64,000 bases of DNA from NCBI GenBank assembly GCA_031580995.1, contig JAVLCC010000001.1, forward strand, positions 62,001 to 126,000, read 5' to 3'. This DNA comes from CAJXVY01 sp031580995. Its GTDB lineage: Bacteria > Actinomycetota > Actinomycetes > Actinomycetales > Microbacteriaceae. Positions 41,287-49,467 of the stretch are shown here, in pieces (positions within the stretch are counted from its first letter, which is position 1; every line of letters starts with the position of its first letter). The notes beneath the pieces were generated by a model. The model had not been told where the DNA came from. It did no database searches and worked only from the letters and a program-made list of their open reading frames with translations. The translations under genes were made by a program, and so were the position numbers.

Positions 41287-41653
41287 GTTTTGGTTTTGGT
41301 TCCAACTTTGGACATATGTAGCTGTTGGTGTTGTCTCACTTTTCATGACCATCATTTCAAAAGCCCTACATTCCATTTCATTGATTGCGCAGATGGCCGT
41401 GGTTGCGGGCCTCAGTCTGCAGTTATTGCTGTCAACTTTTTTAGCCATACTTGGCGAAAGGGCCGCTACCAGCACCTTGGAGTTTTTCGGTTATCTGATT
41501 GTCGCCCTGATGGTTTCTGTGGGTGCAATAATTTGGGGTCTGTTGGATAGAAACAACAGATGGTCAAATGCGGTTTTGTCTCTCGCTGCCTTTACGGTGG
41601 CGGTAATGGTGATAAGAATGCAACAACTTTGGACAGGGGTTAGCCCGGTATGA
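41279..41653 (+). CDS. Small membrane protein of unknown function
   Basis: A 124-residue hydrophobic protein with about four membrane helices (near residues 8-27, 33-57, 68-88 and 94-112) and very short loops. The N-terminus is aromatic-rich (FWFWFQLW). I do not recognise the family. It overlaps truB at its start and the next gene at its end, and lies between truB and ribF with a second unknown membrane protein, so the two may form a pair. Confidence 0.65.
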   Translation: MVEFWFWFQLWTYVAVGVVSLFMTIISKALHSISLIAQMAVVAGLSLQLLLSTFLAILGERAATSTLEFFGYLIVALMVSVGAIIWGLLDRNNRWSNAVLSLAAFTVAVMVIRMQQLWTGVSPV

Positions 41654-42039
41654 CAGGTATGGGAATCGGCAGGTTGTTGATTGCCGTTTATGCGGTGTTC
41701 GCACTCAGTGCAACAGCTAGGGCTGGATATCAGTTGCTATTTGAATTTGACCAGGCGCCAGTCGCCTATTCACTTTCTGCACTAGCTGCAATTATTTATA
41801 TTTTGGCAACCCTGGCACTGAGTAGAACTGGCTCAGTTTGGAAAAAGATAGCTTGGGGGAGCGTGTTATTTGAACTTTTCGGTGTTGTCTCAGTTGGTTT
41901 CCTGAGCATTACCGTCCCTGAATATTTCGCCCACCCATCGGTTTGGTCGGAATTCGGTCAGGGCTATGCTTATATCCCGGCTGTATTGCCAGTGTTGGGA
42001 CTTATTTGGTTAGCAAGGCGAGATGCAAAAATTCAGTGA
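41650..42039 (+). CDS. Small membrane protein of unknown function
   Basis: A 129-residue protein with about four membrane helices (near residues 8-28, 38-58, 68-88 and 104-122) and a positively charged C-terminus (RRDAK). I do not recognise it beyond a general resemblance to integral membrane proteins found at this place in related actinobacteria. The ATG overlaps the preceding gene (ATGA), and the tail overlaps ribF by 17 nt. Confidence 0.65.
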   Translation: MTGMGIGRLLIAVYAVFALSATARAGYQLLFEFDQAPVAYSLSALAAIIYILATLALSRTGSVWKKIAWGSVLFELFGVVSVGFLSITVPEYFAHPSVWSEFGQGYAYIPAVLPVLGLIWLARRDAKIQ

Positions 42040-42931
42040 TTTGATGCTGTTGGATGTTGACAAAACGGCTGTGTCCATCGGCAAATATGATGCCCTGCAC
42101 CTAGGTCACCAGCACATAATCAAATCACTCGTTTCATTTGCTCATGAGTCTTCATTGCCTGCGGCTGTGGTCACCTTTGACCGTCACCCAAACCATGTTC
42201 TGAAACCAGATCAGATACCCGAACCAGTTCTGGGAAACAGTCAGCGCGAGGAAATCTTCGAGCAACTAGGCGTTGATATCTTGTTGCAGTTGAAATTTAC
42301 TGAGGAATTGGCGAATCTCTCAGCCGAAAATTTTGTTCAGAGACATCTCATTGATGGCTTGCATGCTCAAAAAGTATTCGTTGGCGAGCATTTCAGATTC
42401 GGACACGGTGGCAAAGGTGACGCTGAAGTCATCGCTAATCAGGGATTAGAAGTTGAGGGTATTAAGCATTTATCGCTGGAGGGGGAGAAGGTTTCCACCA
42501 CCAATATCCGAGAGGCGTTAATGCAGGGGGATGTTGAACTTGCTGCAAAAATGCTTGGTCGAAACCATAAGACAACCGGCGTTGTTGAAAAGGGGAGACA
42601 ATTGGGCAGAACTCTTGGATTCCCAACAGCTAATCTTTCTAGGTCCAGTGAGGGGATGCTCCCCGTTGATGGCGTTTATGCCGGTTATTTACACGTGGGT
42701 GAGGAGCGATACGTTGCTGCCCACTCCGTTGGAACAAACGACACCGTTGGAGAGATTCCAAGATTGGTTGAATCGCATGCGGTGGGTCGGGATGATTTAG
42801 ATCTCTACGGGAAAGTGGCAACTGTTGAATATGTTCACCAGGTGAGACCCTGGAAGAAATTCGACAGTGTGGATGAGCTTGTGGTGCAGGTTCAAAAAGA
42901 TATCCAGAAGACCATTTCACTTATCAGCTAA
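42023..42931 (+). CDS. ribF: Bifunctional riboflavin kinase/FAD synthetase
   Basis: RibF phosphorylates riboflavin to FMN and adenylylates FMN to FAD. The N-terminal FAD-synthetase domain shows GKYDALHLGHQ (the H-x-G-H nucleotidyltransferase signature; G-x-F-D is G-K-Y-D here), VTFDRHPN and VFVGEHFRFG; STTNIRE follows as VSTTNIREAL. The C-terminal kinase domain has GRTLGFPTANL and VDGVYAGY. Length is 302 residues. No FMN riboswitch is apparent upstream, as the gene lies inside an operon. Confidence 0.94.
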   Translation: MQKFSDLMLLDVDKTAVSIGKYDALHLGHQHIIKSLVSFAHESSLPAAVVTFDRHPNHVLKPDQIPEPVLGNSQREEIFEQLGVDILLQLKFTEELANLSAENFVQRHLIDGLHAQKVFVGEHFRFGHGGKGDAEVIANQGLEVEGIKHLSLEGEKVSTTNIREALMQGDVELAAKMLGRNHKTTGVVEKGRQLGRTLGFPTANLSRSSEGMLPVDGVYAGYLHVGEERYVAAHSVGTNDTVGEIPRLVESHAVGRDDLDLYGKVATVEYVHQVRPWKKFDSVDELVVQVQKDIQKTISLIS

Positions 42932-43046
42932 CCCTCAACTAACTCCCAGATTTCTCTCGACTAAATCCCAGTCTTATATCAATTCCATTCGCAATTGTTA
43001 TTGGTGACGGAAAGCTATTTCGTCAAAGATAACGAAAGGAAATTTC

Positions 43047-43547
43047 ATGACTGAGGAAACTAACTCTGAGAAGAAAGGTTTGTTTTCAAAGACCTGGACG
43101 AAAGTTACCGCCGGAGTTTTGGGAGGAACGCTGATTCTTGGAGGAACTTTTGCAACTGGAGCGATTGCGGGTGCGACATCTATGCCTAAAGGCTTTGACA
43201 GAGTTGCCACAGTGGCAAATTCTGAGGAACATCAGCAGTCTCGAGTGGGTATGCAAGCAAACGGCAAGGGTCAGGGCAAGCAGGGAAACCAAGAGTCCAT
43301 GATGGGAAAAAAGAATTCTGGTAAAAACCATAACCACGCGAACATGTCTGAAGAGGAGCGTCTAGAAAAAATCAATGAGTGGCTTGACTCCATTGGAGTG
43401 GATGCGCTGGAGAAGCTTCCGGATGAGCTTTCAGGATCAGCAGAGGAGTTATCTCAGCGCAGGCAACTCGATATGATCAATCATCGCTTGGAGAGATTGG
43501 GCATTGAAGCCCTTGATGAGCTACCAGAGAAATTACCAAACAGCTAA
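43047..43547 (+). CDS. Membrane-anchored or secreted protein with 26-residue tandem repeat, unknown function
   Basis: This 166-residue protein is not one I recognise. A charged N-terminus (SEKKGLFSKTWTK) leads into one hydrophobic segment (about 20-45, Gly/Ala/Thr-rich), then a low-complexity Gly/Lys/Asn/Gln/Met/His linker (about 65-100, containing KNHNHANM), then two copies of a 26-residue motif at about 103-128 and 138-163. Ten positions are identical between copies (L, I, N, L, G, A, L, L, P, L), ending LPDEL and LPEKL. The gene has a GAAAGGAA Shine-Dalgarno, stands alone after ribF, and ends at a strong terminator. Confidence 0.75.
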   Translation: MTEETNSEKKGLFSKTWTKVTAGVLGGTLILGGTFATGAIAGATSMPKGFDRVATVANSEEHQQSRVGMQANGKGQGKQGNQESMMGKKNSGKNHNHANMSEEERLEKINEWLDSIGVDALEKLPDELSGSAEELSQRRQLDMINHRLERLGIEALDELPEKLPNS

Positions 43548-43554
43548 GGCTTTT

Positions 43555-43585
43555 CACTAAACCCACCCAGAGGGTGGGTTTAGTG
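43555..43585 (+). terminator. Rho-independent terminator
   Basis: A perfect 14-bp stem (CACTAAACCCACCC / GGGTGGGTTTAGTG) with a 3-nt AGA loop, followed by TTTAA, 7 bp after the stop at 43547. The 3' arm also supplies the first bases of the TAGTGT box of the next gene. Confidence 0.85.
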
Positions 43586-43586
43586 T
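43581..43586 (+). promoter_or_regulatory. -10 element of DUF805 gene (leaderless type), overlapping a terminator
   Basis: TAGTGT, 6 nt (TTAACC) before the GTG at 43593. Five of its six bases belong to the 3' arm of the upstream terminator stem. Confidence 0.45.
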
Positions 43587-43592
43587 TTAACC

Positions 43593-44165
43593 GTGAACAA
43601 AGTCGGTTTTGTAGAAGCGGTTGGAAATGCCCTTAGGGGTTACTTCCGATTCAGGGGCACCTCAACAAGACCTGAATACTGGTGGTTTGTTCTTTTCCTA
43701 ATCCTGATTTCATTCACTACTGGATTGCTGGATGGTCTTTTATACCCTTCATCGAGTGTGAACATAGACCTAGTCCTTCGGGGTGAACAGGCTATCCCCG
43801 CAGCCCCATTCTCGGTGTTCACAGCATTTCTTTTTTTGATGCCAACGCTTGCACTCACGGCAAGAAGATTCCATGACGCTGGCCACAGTGCTAAATGGTT
43901 GTATCTTTTGATGATTCCCGGTGGCTATGCAATTTTGGCAATTGTCGGCACAGGGCTGATTCTTTTCACCTATGGAACCGTTGGCATAGAGCTTTTACTG
44001 CCGATTTATTTTTTGATTTTTCCGGTAGCGGTTTCCACTTTTGGGTTAGGAATTGTCTACTTCGTTTTTCTCACGAAGCCAACCAAGACCTTTTTTGAGG
44101 GGAATTTATTCGCTGAACCAAATATCCCTGATTGGCCCTACGGCATCGAGGGTTCTACCTCCTGA
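43593..44165 (+). CDS. DUF805 family membrane protein
   Basis: The 190 residues fit DUF805: NALRGYFRFRGTSTRPEYWWFVLF at the start, then four membrane helices with LTARRFHDAGHSAKW in the second loop. Function is unknown; DUF805 proteins are widespread inner-membrane proteins. The GTG start has no Shine-Dalgarno, but a TAGTGT box lies 6 nt upstream. Confidence 0.88.
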   Translation: MNKVGFVEAVGNALRGYFRFRGTSTRPEYWWFVLFLILISFTTGLLDGLLYPSSSVNIDLVLRGEQAIPAAPFSVFTAFLFLMPTLALTARRFHDAGHSAKWLYLLMIPGGYAILAIVGTGLILFTYGTVGIELLLPIYFLIFPVAVSTFGLGIVYFVFLTKPTKTFFEGNLFAEPNIPDWPYGIEGSTS

Positions 44166-44190
44166 GCTAGATATTTATATCTGCCACCGC

Positions 44191-44196
44191 TAGTAT
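44191..44196 (+). promoter_or_regulatory. Possible -10 element of rpsO
   Basis: TAGTAT in the gap between the DUF805 gene and rpsO. It would give a leader of about 80 nt, GC-rich in its first half (GGCCGCGGAGCC), which may hold S15 autoregulatory structure as known for rpsO in other bacteria; I did not derive a specific fold. Confidence 0.35.
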
Positions 44197-44282
44197 TGGG
44201 AAGTTGCCGTGTATCGGCCGCGGAGCCAGAGGGTTTTGAACACAAGGTTTGAAACGCCGCGCTGTGATTAGAAAGGATCAGA

Positions 44283-44552
44283 ATGGCTTTAGAAAAAAGC
44301 GTAAAAGCTGAGATTGTAAAAGAGTATGCCACCCATGATGGTGACACAGGCTCACCAGAGGTACAGGTTGCTGTTCTGACCAAGAGAATCACTGACCTCA
44401 CCGAGCACATGAAAATCCACAAGCACGACCACCACTCACGTCGTGGCCTGTTGCTACTTGTTGGTCAGCGCAAGCGTTTGCTTGGCTACCTGCAAGACGT
44501 TGACATCGAGCGCTATCGTGCATTGATTGCCAAGTTGGGTCTTCGTCGCTAG
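44283..44552 (+). CDS. rpsO: 30S ribosomal protein S15
   Basis: S15 binds the central domain of 16S rRNA early in 30S assembly. The 89-residue protein has the expected all-helical sequence with [15 protein letters not shown] and [28 protein letters not shown] Shine-Dalgarno precedes the ATG. It is followed by a terminator and then pnp, the conserved rpsO-pnp pairing. Confidence 0.97.
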   Translation: MALEKSVKAEIVKEYATHDGDTGSPEVQVAVLTKRITDLTEHMKIHKHDHHSRRGLLLLVGQRKRLLGYLQDVDIERYRALIAKLGLRR

Positions 44553-44565
44553 ATATTCTTCAGCT

Positions 44566-44594
44566 AAACCCTCTGTCTTTTAGGCAGGGGGTTT
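44566..44594 (+). terminator. Terminator after rpsO
   Basis: A 12-bp stem including two G/U pairs (AAACCCTCTGTC / GGCAGGGGGTTT) with a TTTTA loop, 14 bp after the rpsO stop. The following T-tract is short (TTTC), so it may be leaky and allow some read-through into pnp. Confidence 0.6.
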
Positions 44595-44618
44595 CTGTCG
44601 TTAACAGCTCTTGACTGA

Positions 44619-44624
44619 TAGGCT
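44619..44624 (+). promoter_or_regulatory. Probable -10 element of pnp
   Basis: TAGGCT, the same hexamer found before thyX and dapA. It is about 160 nt before the pnp start, predicting a long leader. The nearby TTGACT is only 2 nt upstream and too close to be its -35. Confidence 0.4.
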
Positions 44625-44640
44625 GAAAAGCAGAGTTAGG

Positions 44641-44784
44641 CCGAGGGTTGGGTCATCGGTGGAAAAATCTGGAGAAGACTCCAGGCTTTTTGACTGAGGA
44701 CCAAACCTTCTAGGTGAGCTACGGATGGTTCACCGCTCTAATTAGCTATGCGACGCCTAGCTATGTCTTAAAGAAGGAGTGACC
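44641..44784 (+). ncRNA. Structured 5' leader of pnp (possible Actino-pnp RNA element)
   Basis: The leader holds a hairpin with CCGA/TCGG ends (44641-44659), a terminator-like hairpin (44663-44691), a GGTGA/TCACC pairing (about 44712-44733) and a direct repeat TAGCTATG before the Shine-Dalgarno AAGGAG. A conserved Actino-pnp RNA motif in the 5' UTR of actinobacterial pnp is established knowledge; I assign this leader to it from position and structure, not from a covariance search. PNPase mRNA leaders are autoregulated in other bacteria. Confidence 0.5.
44663..44691 (+). terminator. Attenuator-like hairpin in the pnp leader
   Basis: Stem CTGGAG/CTCCAG with an AAGA loop, preceded by AAAAA and followed by GC then TTTTT, the form of a short intrinsic terminator. 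It lies between the pnp promoter and the pnp start codon. Confidence 0.5.
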
Positions 44785-46980
44785 TTGGAAGGTCCAGAAA
44801 TTAAATCAGCCGAAGCCGTTATTGATAACGGAAAGTTCGGCAAAAGAACAGTTCGATTTGAATCAGGCAGATTGGCGCAACAGGCGCAAGGTTCAGCCGT
44901 TGCATATATCGATGAAGAAACAATGCTTTTCAGTGCGACAACAGCATCAAAGCAACCAAAAGATCACTTTGATTTTTTCCCGCTAACCATTGATGTTGAA
45001 GAGCGCATGTATGCCGCAGGAAAAATCCCAGGCAGCTTTTTCCGCAGAGAGGGCAGGCCATCAACAGAGGCTATCCTCACCTGTCGACTAATCGACCGTC
45101 CTTTGCGTCCATCTTTTGTGGATGGACTGCGCAATGAGATTCAGGTGGTAGTCACCGTATTGAGCATTGAGCCAGATGAGCTTTATGACGTATTGGCAAT
45201 CAATGCCGCCAGCATGTCAACCCAGCTAGCCGGATTGCCATTCTCAGGTCCAATCGGCGGTGTTCGAGTAGCACTGATCGATGACCAGTGGGTTGCTTTT
45301 CCTAAAAACGAGATGTTGAAAGATGCAACTTTTGACATGGTTGTTGCTGGTCGAGTAATTGGCGAGGGCGCAAAACAGGATGTTGCAATCATGATGGTTG
45401 AGGCCGAAGCAACAGACAATGCAATGGATTTGATTGAAGCCGGTAAGACTGCACCGACAGAGGAAATTGTTGCAGAGGGTTTAGAAGCATCAAAACCATT
45501 TATCAAAGCACTTATTGATGCTCAGCAAAGCCTTGCAGACCAGGCAGCGAAAGAAACCGCTGACTATCCAGTGTTCCTTCCTTACGAGGATGAGGTTTAT
45601 AAGCTTGTCGCCGAGGTTGCCGAAAAAGAGCTTGCAGATATTTACAAAATTGCGGATAAGCAAGAGCGCCAAAATGCCGATGACGAGCTAAAGACAAAGA
45701 CTTTAGAAAAGGTCGCAGAAAAAGTAGATGAAGATCAGCTTTCTCAAATTGGAGCAGCTTATAAATCCCTAACCAAGAAGATTGTTCGCGGACGTGTTCT
45801 TGCTGAGGGAATCCGAATTGATGGGCGAGGTGCCCGCGATATTCGTGACCTGGACGCCGAGGTAGAAATCATTCCAAGGACTCACGGTTCGGCATTGTTC
45901 CAGCGTGGAGAGACCCAGATTATGGGTGTCACAACTTTGAACATGTTGAAAATGGAGCAATCAATCGATGCGCTTCACCCTGAGACCACCAAGCGCTACA
46001 TGCATCACTACAACTTCCCTCCCTACTCAACTGGTGAAACAGGTCGAGTCGGAACACCAAAGCGACGTGAAATTGGTCACGGTGCTTTGGCCGAGAGAGC
46101 ATTGGTTCCAGTTTTGCCAAAGCGTGAAGACTTCCCATATGCAATCAGGCAGGTAAGTGAGGCTATGGGCTCAAACGGTTCAACCTCGATGGGTTCGGTT
46201 TGTGCATCAACACTGAGTATGTATAACGCTGGAGTTCCGCTAAGAGCAGCGGTTGCCGGTATTGCCATGGGTTTGGTTAGCGATGAGGTAAATGGCGAGA
46301 CCCGTTATGCAGCGCTGACAGACATCTTGGGAGCTGAAGACGCTCTGGGAGATATGGATTTCAAGGTTGCAGGAACTAAAAACTTCATTACCGCCATTCA
46401 GTTGGACACCAAGTTGGATGGAATTCCAGCCAGCGTTTTGGGTGGAGCTCTAGCTCAAGCCAAAGAGGCACGTTTGCACATTTTAGATGTGATGAACGAG
46501 GTTATCGATGAGCCAGATGAGATGAGCCCATACGCTCCAAGAATCATCACCGTGCAGATCCCAGTGGACAAAATCGGTGAGGTTATTGGTCCAAAGGGTA
46601 AGGTCATCAACGAAATTCAGGATGAGACCGGCGCTGATATCTCAATTGATGATGATGGAACTGTTTACATTGGTTCAGATGAGGGAGCAAAGGCTGAAGA
46701 AGCCAAGCAACGAATCAACGCCATTGCCAACCCACACGTTCCTGAGGTCGGGGAACAGTATTTGGGAACCATCGTTAAGTTAGCCGCTTTCGGTGCGTTT
46801 ATCTCACTGATGCCAGGCAGGGACGGTTTGCTGCACGTCTCTGAGATGAAGAGTCTTAGTGATGGAAAGCGAATCGAAAACGTCGAAGAAGTCGTTTCGG
46901 TTGGTCAGAAAATCCAGGTCGAGATTGCCAAGATTGATGATCGTGGCAAGCTCAGCTTGAAACTGGTGGAAGCGGAATAG
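44785..46980 (+). CDS. pnp: Polyribonucleotide nucleotidyltransferase
   Basis: PNPase degrades RNA 3'-5' by phosphorolysis. The 731 residues comprise two RNase PH-like domains ([23 protein letters not shown] and the second catalytic region [19 protein letters not shown]), a KH domain ([16 protein letters not shown] near residue 600) and an S1 domain ([28 protein letters not shown]). The TTG at 44785 lies 5 nt after AAGGAG and yields the family start [16 protein letters not shown]; a GTG at 44779 overlaps that ribosome-binding site. The next gene starts right at the stop. Confidence 0.95.
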   Translation: MEGPEIKSAEAVIDNGKFGKRTVRFESGRLAQQAQGSAVAYIDEETMLFSATTASKQPKDHFDFFPLTIDVEERMYAAGKIPGSFFRREGRPSTEAILTCRLIDRPLRPSFVDGLRNEIQVVVTVLSIEPDELYDVLAINAASMSTQLAGLPFSGPIGGVRVALIDDQWVAFPKNEMLKDATFDMVVAGRVIGEGAKQDVAIMMVEAEATDNAMDLIEAGKTAPTEEIVAEGLEASKPFIKALIDAQQSLADQAAKETADYPVFLPYEDEVYKLVAEVAEKELADIYKIADKQERQNADDELKTKTLEKVAEKVDEDQLSQIGAAYKSLTKKIVRGRVLAEGIRIDGRGARDIRDLDAEVEIIPRTHGSALFQRGETQIMGVTTLNMLKMEQSIDALHPETTKRYMHHYNFPPYSTGETGRVGTPKRREIGHGALAERALVPVLPKREDFPYAIRQVSEAMGSNGSTSMGSVCASTLSMYNAGVPLRAAVAGIAMGLVSDEVNGETRYAALTDILGAEDALGDMDFKVAGTKNFITAIQLDTKLDGIPASVLGGALAQAKEARLHILDVMNEVIDEPDEMSPYAPRIITVQIPVDKIGEVIGPKGKVINEIQDETGADISIDDDGTVYIGSDEGAKAEEAKQRINAIANPHVPEVGEQYLGTIVKLAAFGAFISLMPGRDGLLHVSEMKSLSDGKRIENVEEVVSVGQKIQVEIAKIDDRGKLSLKLVEAE

Positions 46981-48312
46981 TTGACCAAACTTGAACTATT
47001 GGAGCCCTTCGTCGAGATTCACTCGGCGGAGGGCACCACTATTAAAAGAACTCTTTTACCGAGTGGGATAAGAGTTCTGACTGAAACTGTCCCGGCTGCT
47101 CCGAGTGTTTCAATCGCGATTAGCGTTTCGGTTGGCTCAAGAGACGAACAAGAGGGGCAGTTTGGATCCACTCACTTTTTAGAACACTTGTTGTTTAAAG
47201 GCACAGCTAAAAGATCTGCCAAAGAGATTGCGGAGGCCTTCGACTCTGTTGGTGCATCTTCTAACGCCGCCACCGCAAAGGAATACACAAGCTACTACGC
47301 AAGAGTGCAGTCAGCAGCGCTACCTCTAGCGGTTGAAGTTCTGGCAGACATGGTCACTGGTTCGCTAATTGACCCCAAAGAGTTTGAATTAGAACGCACA
47401 GTGATTTTAGAAGAGCTGGCAATGGTTCAAGATGATCCCGAGGATGTTGCGCACGAGGCGTCCAGCGCTGCTGTTTTGGGAGAGCATGATCCCTTGGGAA
47501 GACCTATTGGTGGAACTCCTGAAACAATCATGGCTGCCAGTAGAGACGATGTGTTCAGTCATTATCTAGCTAATTACCGTCCGCAAGACCTAGTGGTGAC
47601 AGCTGCTGGGGGAGTGGATCACGAAAACCTTATAGAGCTTGTGGTTAAGGAGCTTTCGCAGTCTGGATTGGATTTGAATCAATCTGCGAAACCAGCTCGA
47701 AGGCTGCTTGGCACGAGGGATTTCACACCAGAAAAAGATTTCATTTCAGTCAGCAAAGAAACCCAGCAGGCGAATGTTGCCATTTCCATGAGGGGTGTTT
47801 CTGCAATGGATGATAGACGCTACGCAATGGGAGTTTTGAATACAATTCTTGGTGGCGGGATGAGCAGCAGGCTATTTCAAGAAATTAGAGAAAAACGTGG
47901 TTTGGCCTACAGCGTTTACTCCTTCAACCAGGGGTATTCAGATGCCGGTTTATTTGGCATGTTTGCTGGAACCAGTCCTAAAAACGCATCCGAGGTGGCA
48001 AAACTTTTAGGGGAACAGCTTCTAAGTGTTGCCAACCACGGAGTAAGCGATGCTGAATTTGAATTGGCTCGAGGAAACATTGCTGGTGGATTGGCTTTGA
48101 GGTTTGAATCCAGTCAGGCAAGAATGAACAGGTTGCTATCCGCCGAATTATCAATGGGGCAATTTATTGACCTTGAATCAACCCTGAAAAGTTTTAGAGA
48201 TGTCACAAAAGAAGATGTCCAAAGCTTGGCTTTAGAGCTTGCTAATTCGCCAAAATCGCTAGTTGTTGTTGGTGATGGAGACTTCGATTCCATGCAGGGC
48301 TTGGTAAGTTAG
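46981..48312 (+). CDS. M16 family zinc peptidase
   Basis: A 443-residue pitrilysin/insulinase-type metallopeptidase. The inverted zinc motif HFLEHLLFKGT (H-x2-E-H) is near residue 62, with the downstream glutamate in ERTVILEELAMVQDDP; the second half is the inactive M16C-type domain with GLAYSVYSFNQGYSDAG. It immediately follows pnp with a TTG start, the common actinobacterial arrangement. The substrate is unknown. Confidence 0.92.
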   Translation: MTKLELLEPFVEIHSAEGTTIKRTLLPSGIRVLTETVPAAPSVSIAISVSVGSRDEQEGQFGSTHFLEHLLFKGTAKRSAKEIAEAFDSVGASSNAATAKEYTSYYARVQSAALPLAVEVLADMVTGSLIDPKEFELERTVILEELAMVQDDPEDVAHEASSAAVLGEHDPLGRPIGGTPETIMAASRDDVFSHYLANYRPQDLVVTAAGGVDHENLIELVVKELSQSGLDLNQSAKPARRLLGTRDFTPEKDFISVSKETQQANVAISMRGVSAMDDRRYAMGVLNTILGGGMSSRLFQEIREKRGLAYSVYSFNQGYSDAGLFGMFAGTSPKNASEVAKLLGEQLLSVANHGVSDAEFELARGNIAGGLALRFESSQARMNRLLSAELSMGQFIDLESTLKSFRDVTKEDVQSLALELANSPKSLVVVGDGDFDSMQGLVS

Positions 48313-48316
48313 GGCC

Positions 48317-49027
48317 ATGGCAGAATCAATCAGCGTTGTTGGCACCGGTCGCATGGGGTCACTTGCTTTAGAAATTATCGAGCAAACCGATGGGCTAAAC
48401 CTGCATTCGGCTCTGAATTCGAAATCATCTCTTGAAGAGATCGACGGAGCGGATACGGTGATTGACTTCACCAGATTCGATGTTAGTCAGGGCGTTGTGA
48501 AAAGAGCCTTGGAGAATAACCAAAACGTGATTATTGGAACCAGCGGGTGGAATGAAACTGCTTTGGATTCAATAAGGGATTCAATAAAACAACAGTCTGT
48601 GTTGCTGGTTCCCAACTTCAGCGTTGGCTCAATGTTGATTCAAATGTTTTCTGCATCTGCCGCAAAGTTTTTTGACTCGGTTGAAATCATCGAGGGTCAT
48701 CACCCCAAAAAGGTTGATTCCCCCTCGGGCACGGCAGTCAGAACCGCAGAGCTAATGGCCGAGGCGAGGGGTGGCGAATTTAGCTCACCGAATATTGAAC
48801 AAAAGGCCAGAGGTGAATCGGTCAAGGGTGTGCCCATTCACTCAATGAGAATGCAGGGAATATCTGCTTTGCAAGAGGTTCACCTGGGCAATGATTTTGA
48901 ATCGATAAAGCTAATTCACAACACCAATTCTCACCAGGCCTATGCAAAGGGTATGCAGTTGGCAATGCTCTCAGTTAGTCGCATGAGTGGACTGAATATC
49001 GGCCTTGCGAGCTTGATAGAGCAATAA
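48317..49027 (+). CDS. dapB: 4-hydroxy-tetrahydrodipicolinate reductase
   Basis: DapB reduces HTPA to tetrahydrodipicolinate in lysine/diaminopimelate synthesis. The 236 residues show the nucleotide-binding VVGTGRMGSLALEII, DFTRF, GTSGWNE, PNFSVGSML and the substrate-binding EGHHPKKVDSPSGTA. The stop overlaps the ATG of the next gene. It acts directly after DapA, encoded 2 kb downstream. Confidence 0.95.
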   Translation: MAESISVVGTGRMGSLALEIIEQTDGLNLHSALNSKSSLEEIDGADTVIDFTRFDVSQGVVKRALENNQNVIIGTSGWNETALDSIRDSIKQQSVLLVPNFSVGSMLIQMFSASAAKFFDSVEIIEGHHPKKVDSPSGTAVRTAELMAEARGGEFSSPNIEQKARGESVKGVPIHSMRMQGISALQEVHLGNDFESIKLIHNTNSHQAYAKGMQLAMLSVSRMSGLNIGLASLIEQ

Positions 49028-49467
49028 TGTCAACCAAGATCTGGATCGGCGTTATGACTGCGCTGAGCGTTTTATATTTGGGACTGATGCTGCAAAGAGG
49101 CATTATTTTGATTCTGGATGCAAACATTTTGGTGAAGATTTTGGGCTTGGCTTTGCTGTTACTGCCAATGTTTGCTTTTTGGGCAATTGCAAAAGAAATT
49201 GGTTTTGGGTTAGCAAGTGAGCGCATTGCTAAAAAAATACCCGAGCAAAGTTTCAGTGATTTGGGCCTGGAACTTAGACCTTCGGGGAGAGCCACAAAGG
49301 AAAGTGCCAATGGGGCTTTTGAACGCATTAGTTCCAAATTAAATTCTGACGAGAGTTGGCAGAACTGGTTTTTATTGGGAGTTGTCTATGATGCCAATGG
49401 CGATCGGAGGCGAGCTCGAAGCTCAATTCGGAAAGCTATCGAGCTAGAGCGCTCTGCAGACGTCTGA
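49027..49467 (+). CDS. Membrane protein with C-terminal TPR-like segment
   Basis: The 146-residue protein has two N-terminal membrane helices (about 6-25 and 33-55) and a cytoplasmic region ending in WQNWFLLGVVYDANGDRRRARSSIRKAIEL, which resembles one tetratricopeptide repeat. I do not know its function; such proteins occur at this place in related genomes. It starts within the dapB stop and its tail overlaps the convergent DUF4395 gene by 32 nt. Confidence 0.7.
   Translation: MSTKIWIGVMTALSVLYLGLMLQRGIILILDANILVKILGLALLLLPMFAFWAIAKEIGFGLASERIAKKIPEQSFSDLGLELRPSGRATKESANGAFERISSKLNSDESWQNWFLLGVVYDANGDRRRARSSIRKAIELERSADV

Noticed and set aside
42932..43046. Possible riboswitch near ribF
   Set aside because: The 115-bp region is downstream of ribF, and no conserved FMN-element segments were recognised; ribF itself lies inside an operon.
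43593..44165. DUF805 protein as part of a transport system
   Set aside because: No transporter partner or motif is present; it is a single gene with its own promoter.
44611..44616. TTGACT before pnp as a consensus -35 element
   Set aside because: It is only 2 nt from the TAGGCT -10 candidate; no suitable -10 hexamer lies 16-18 nt downstream of it.
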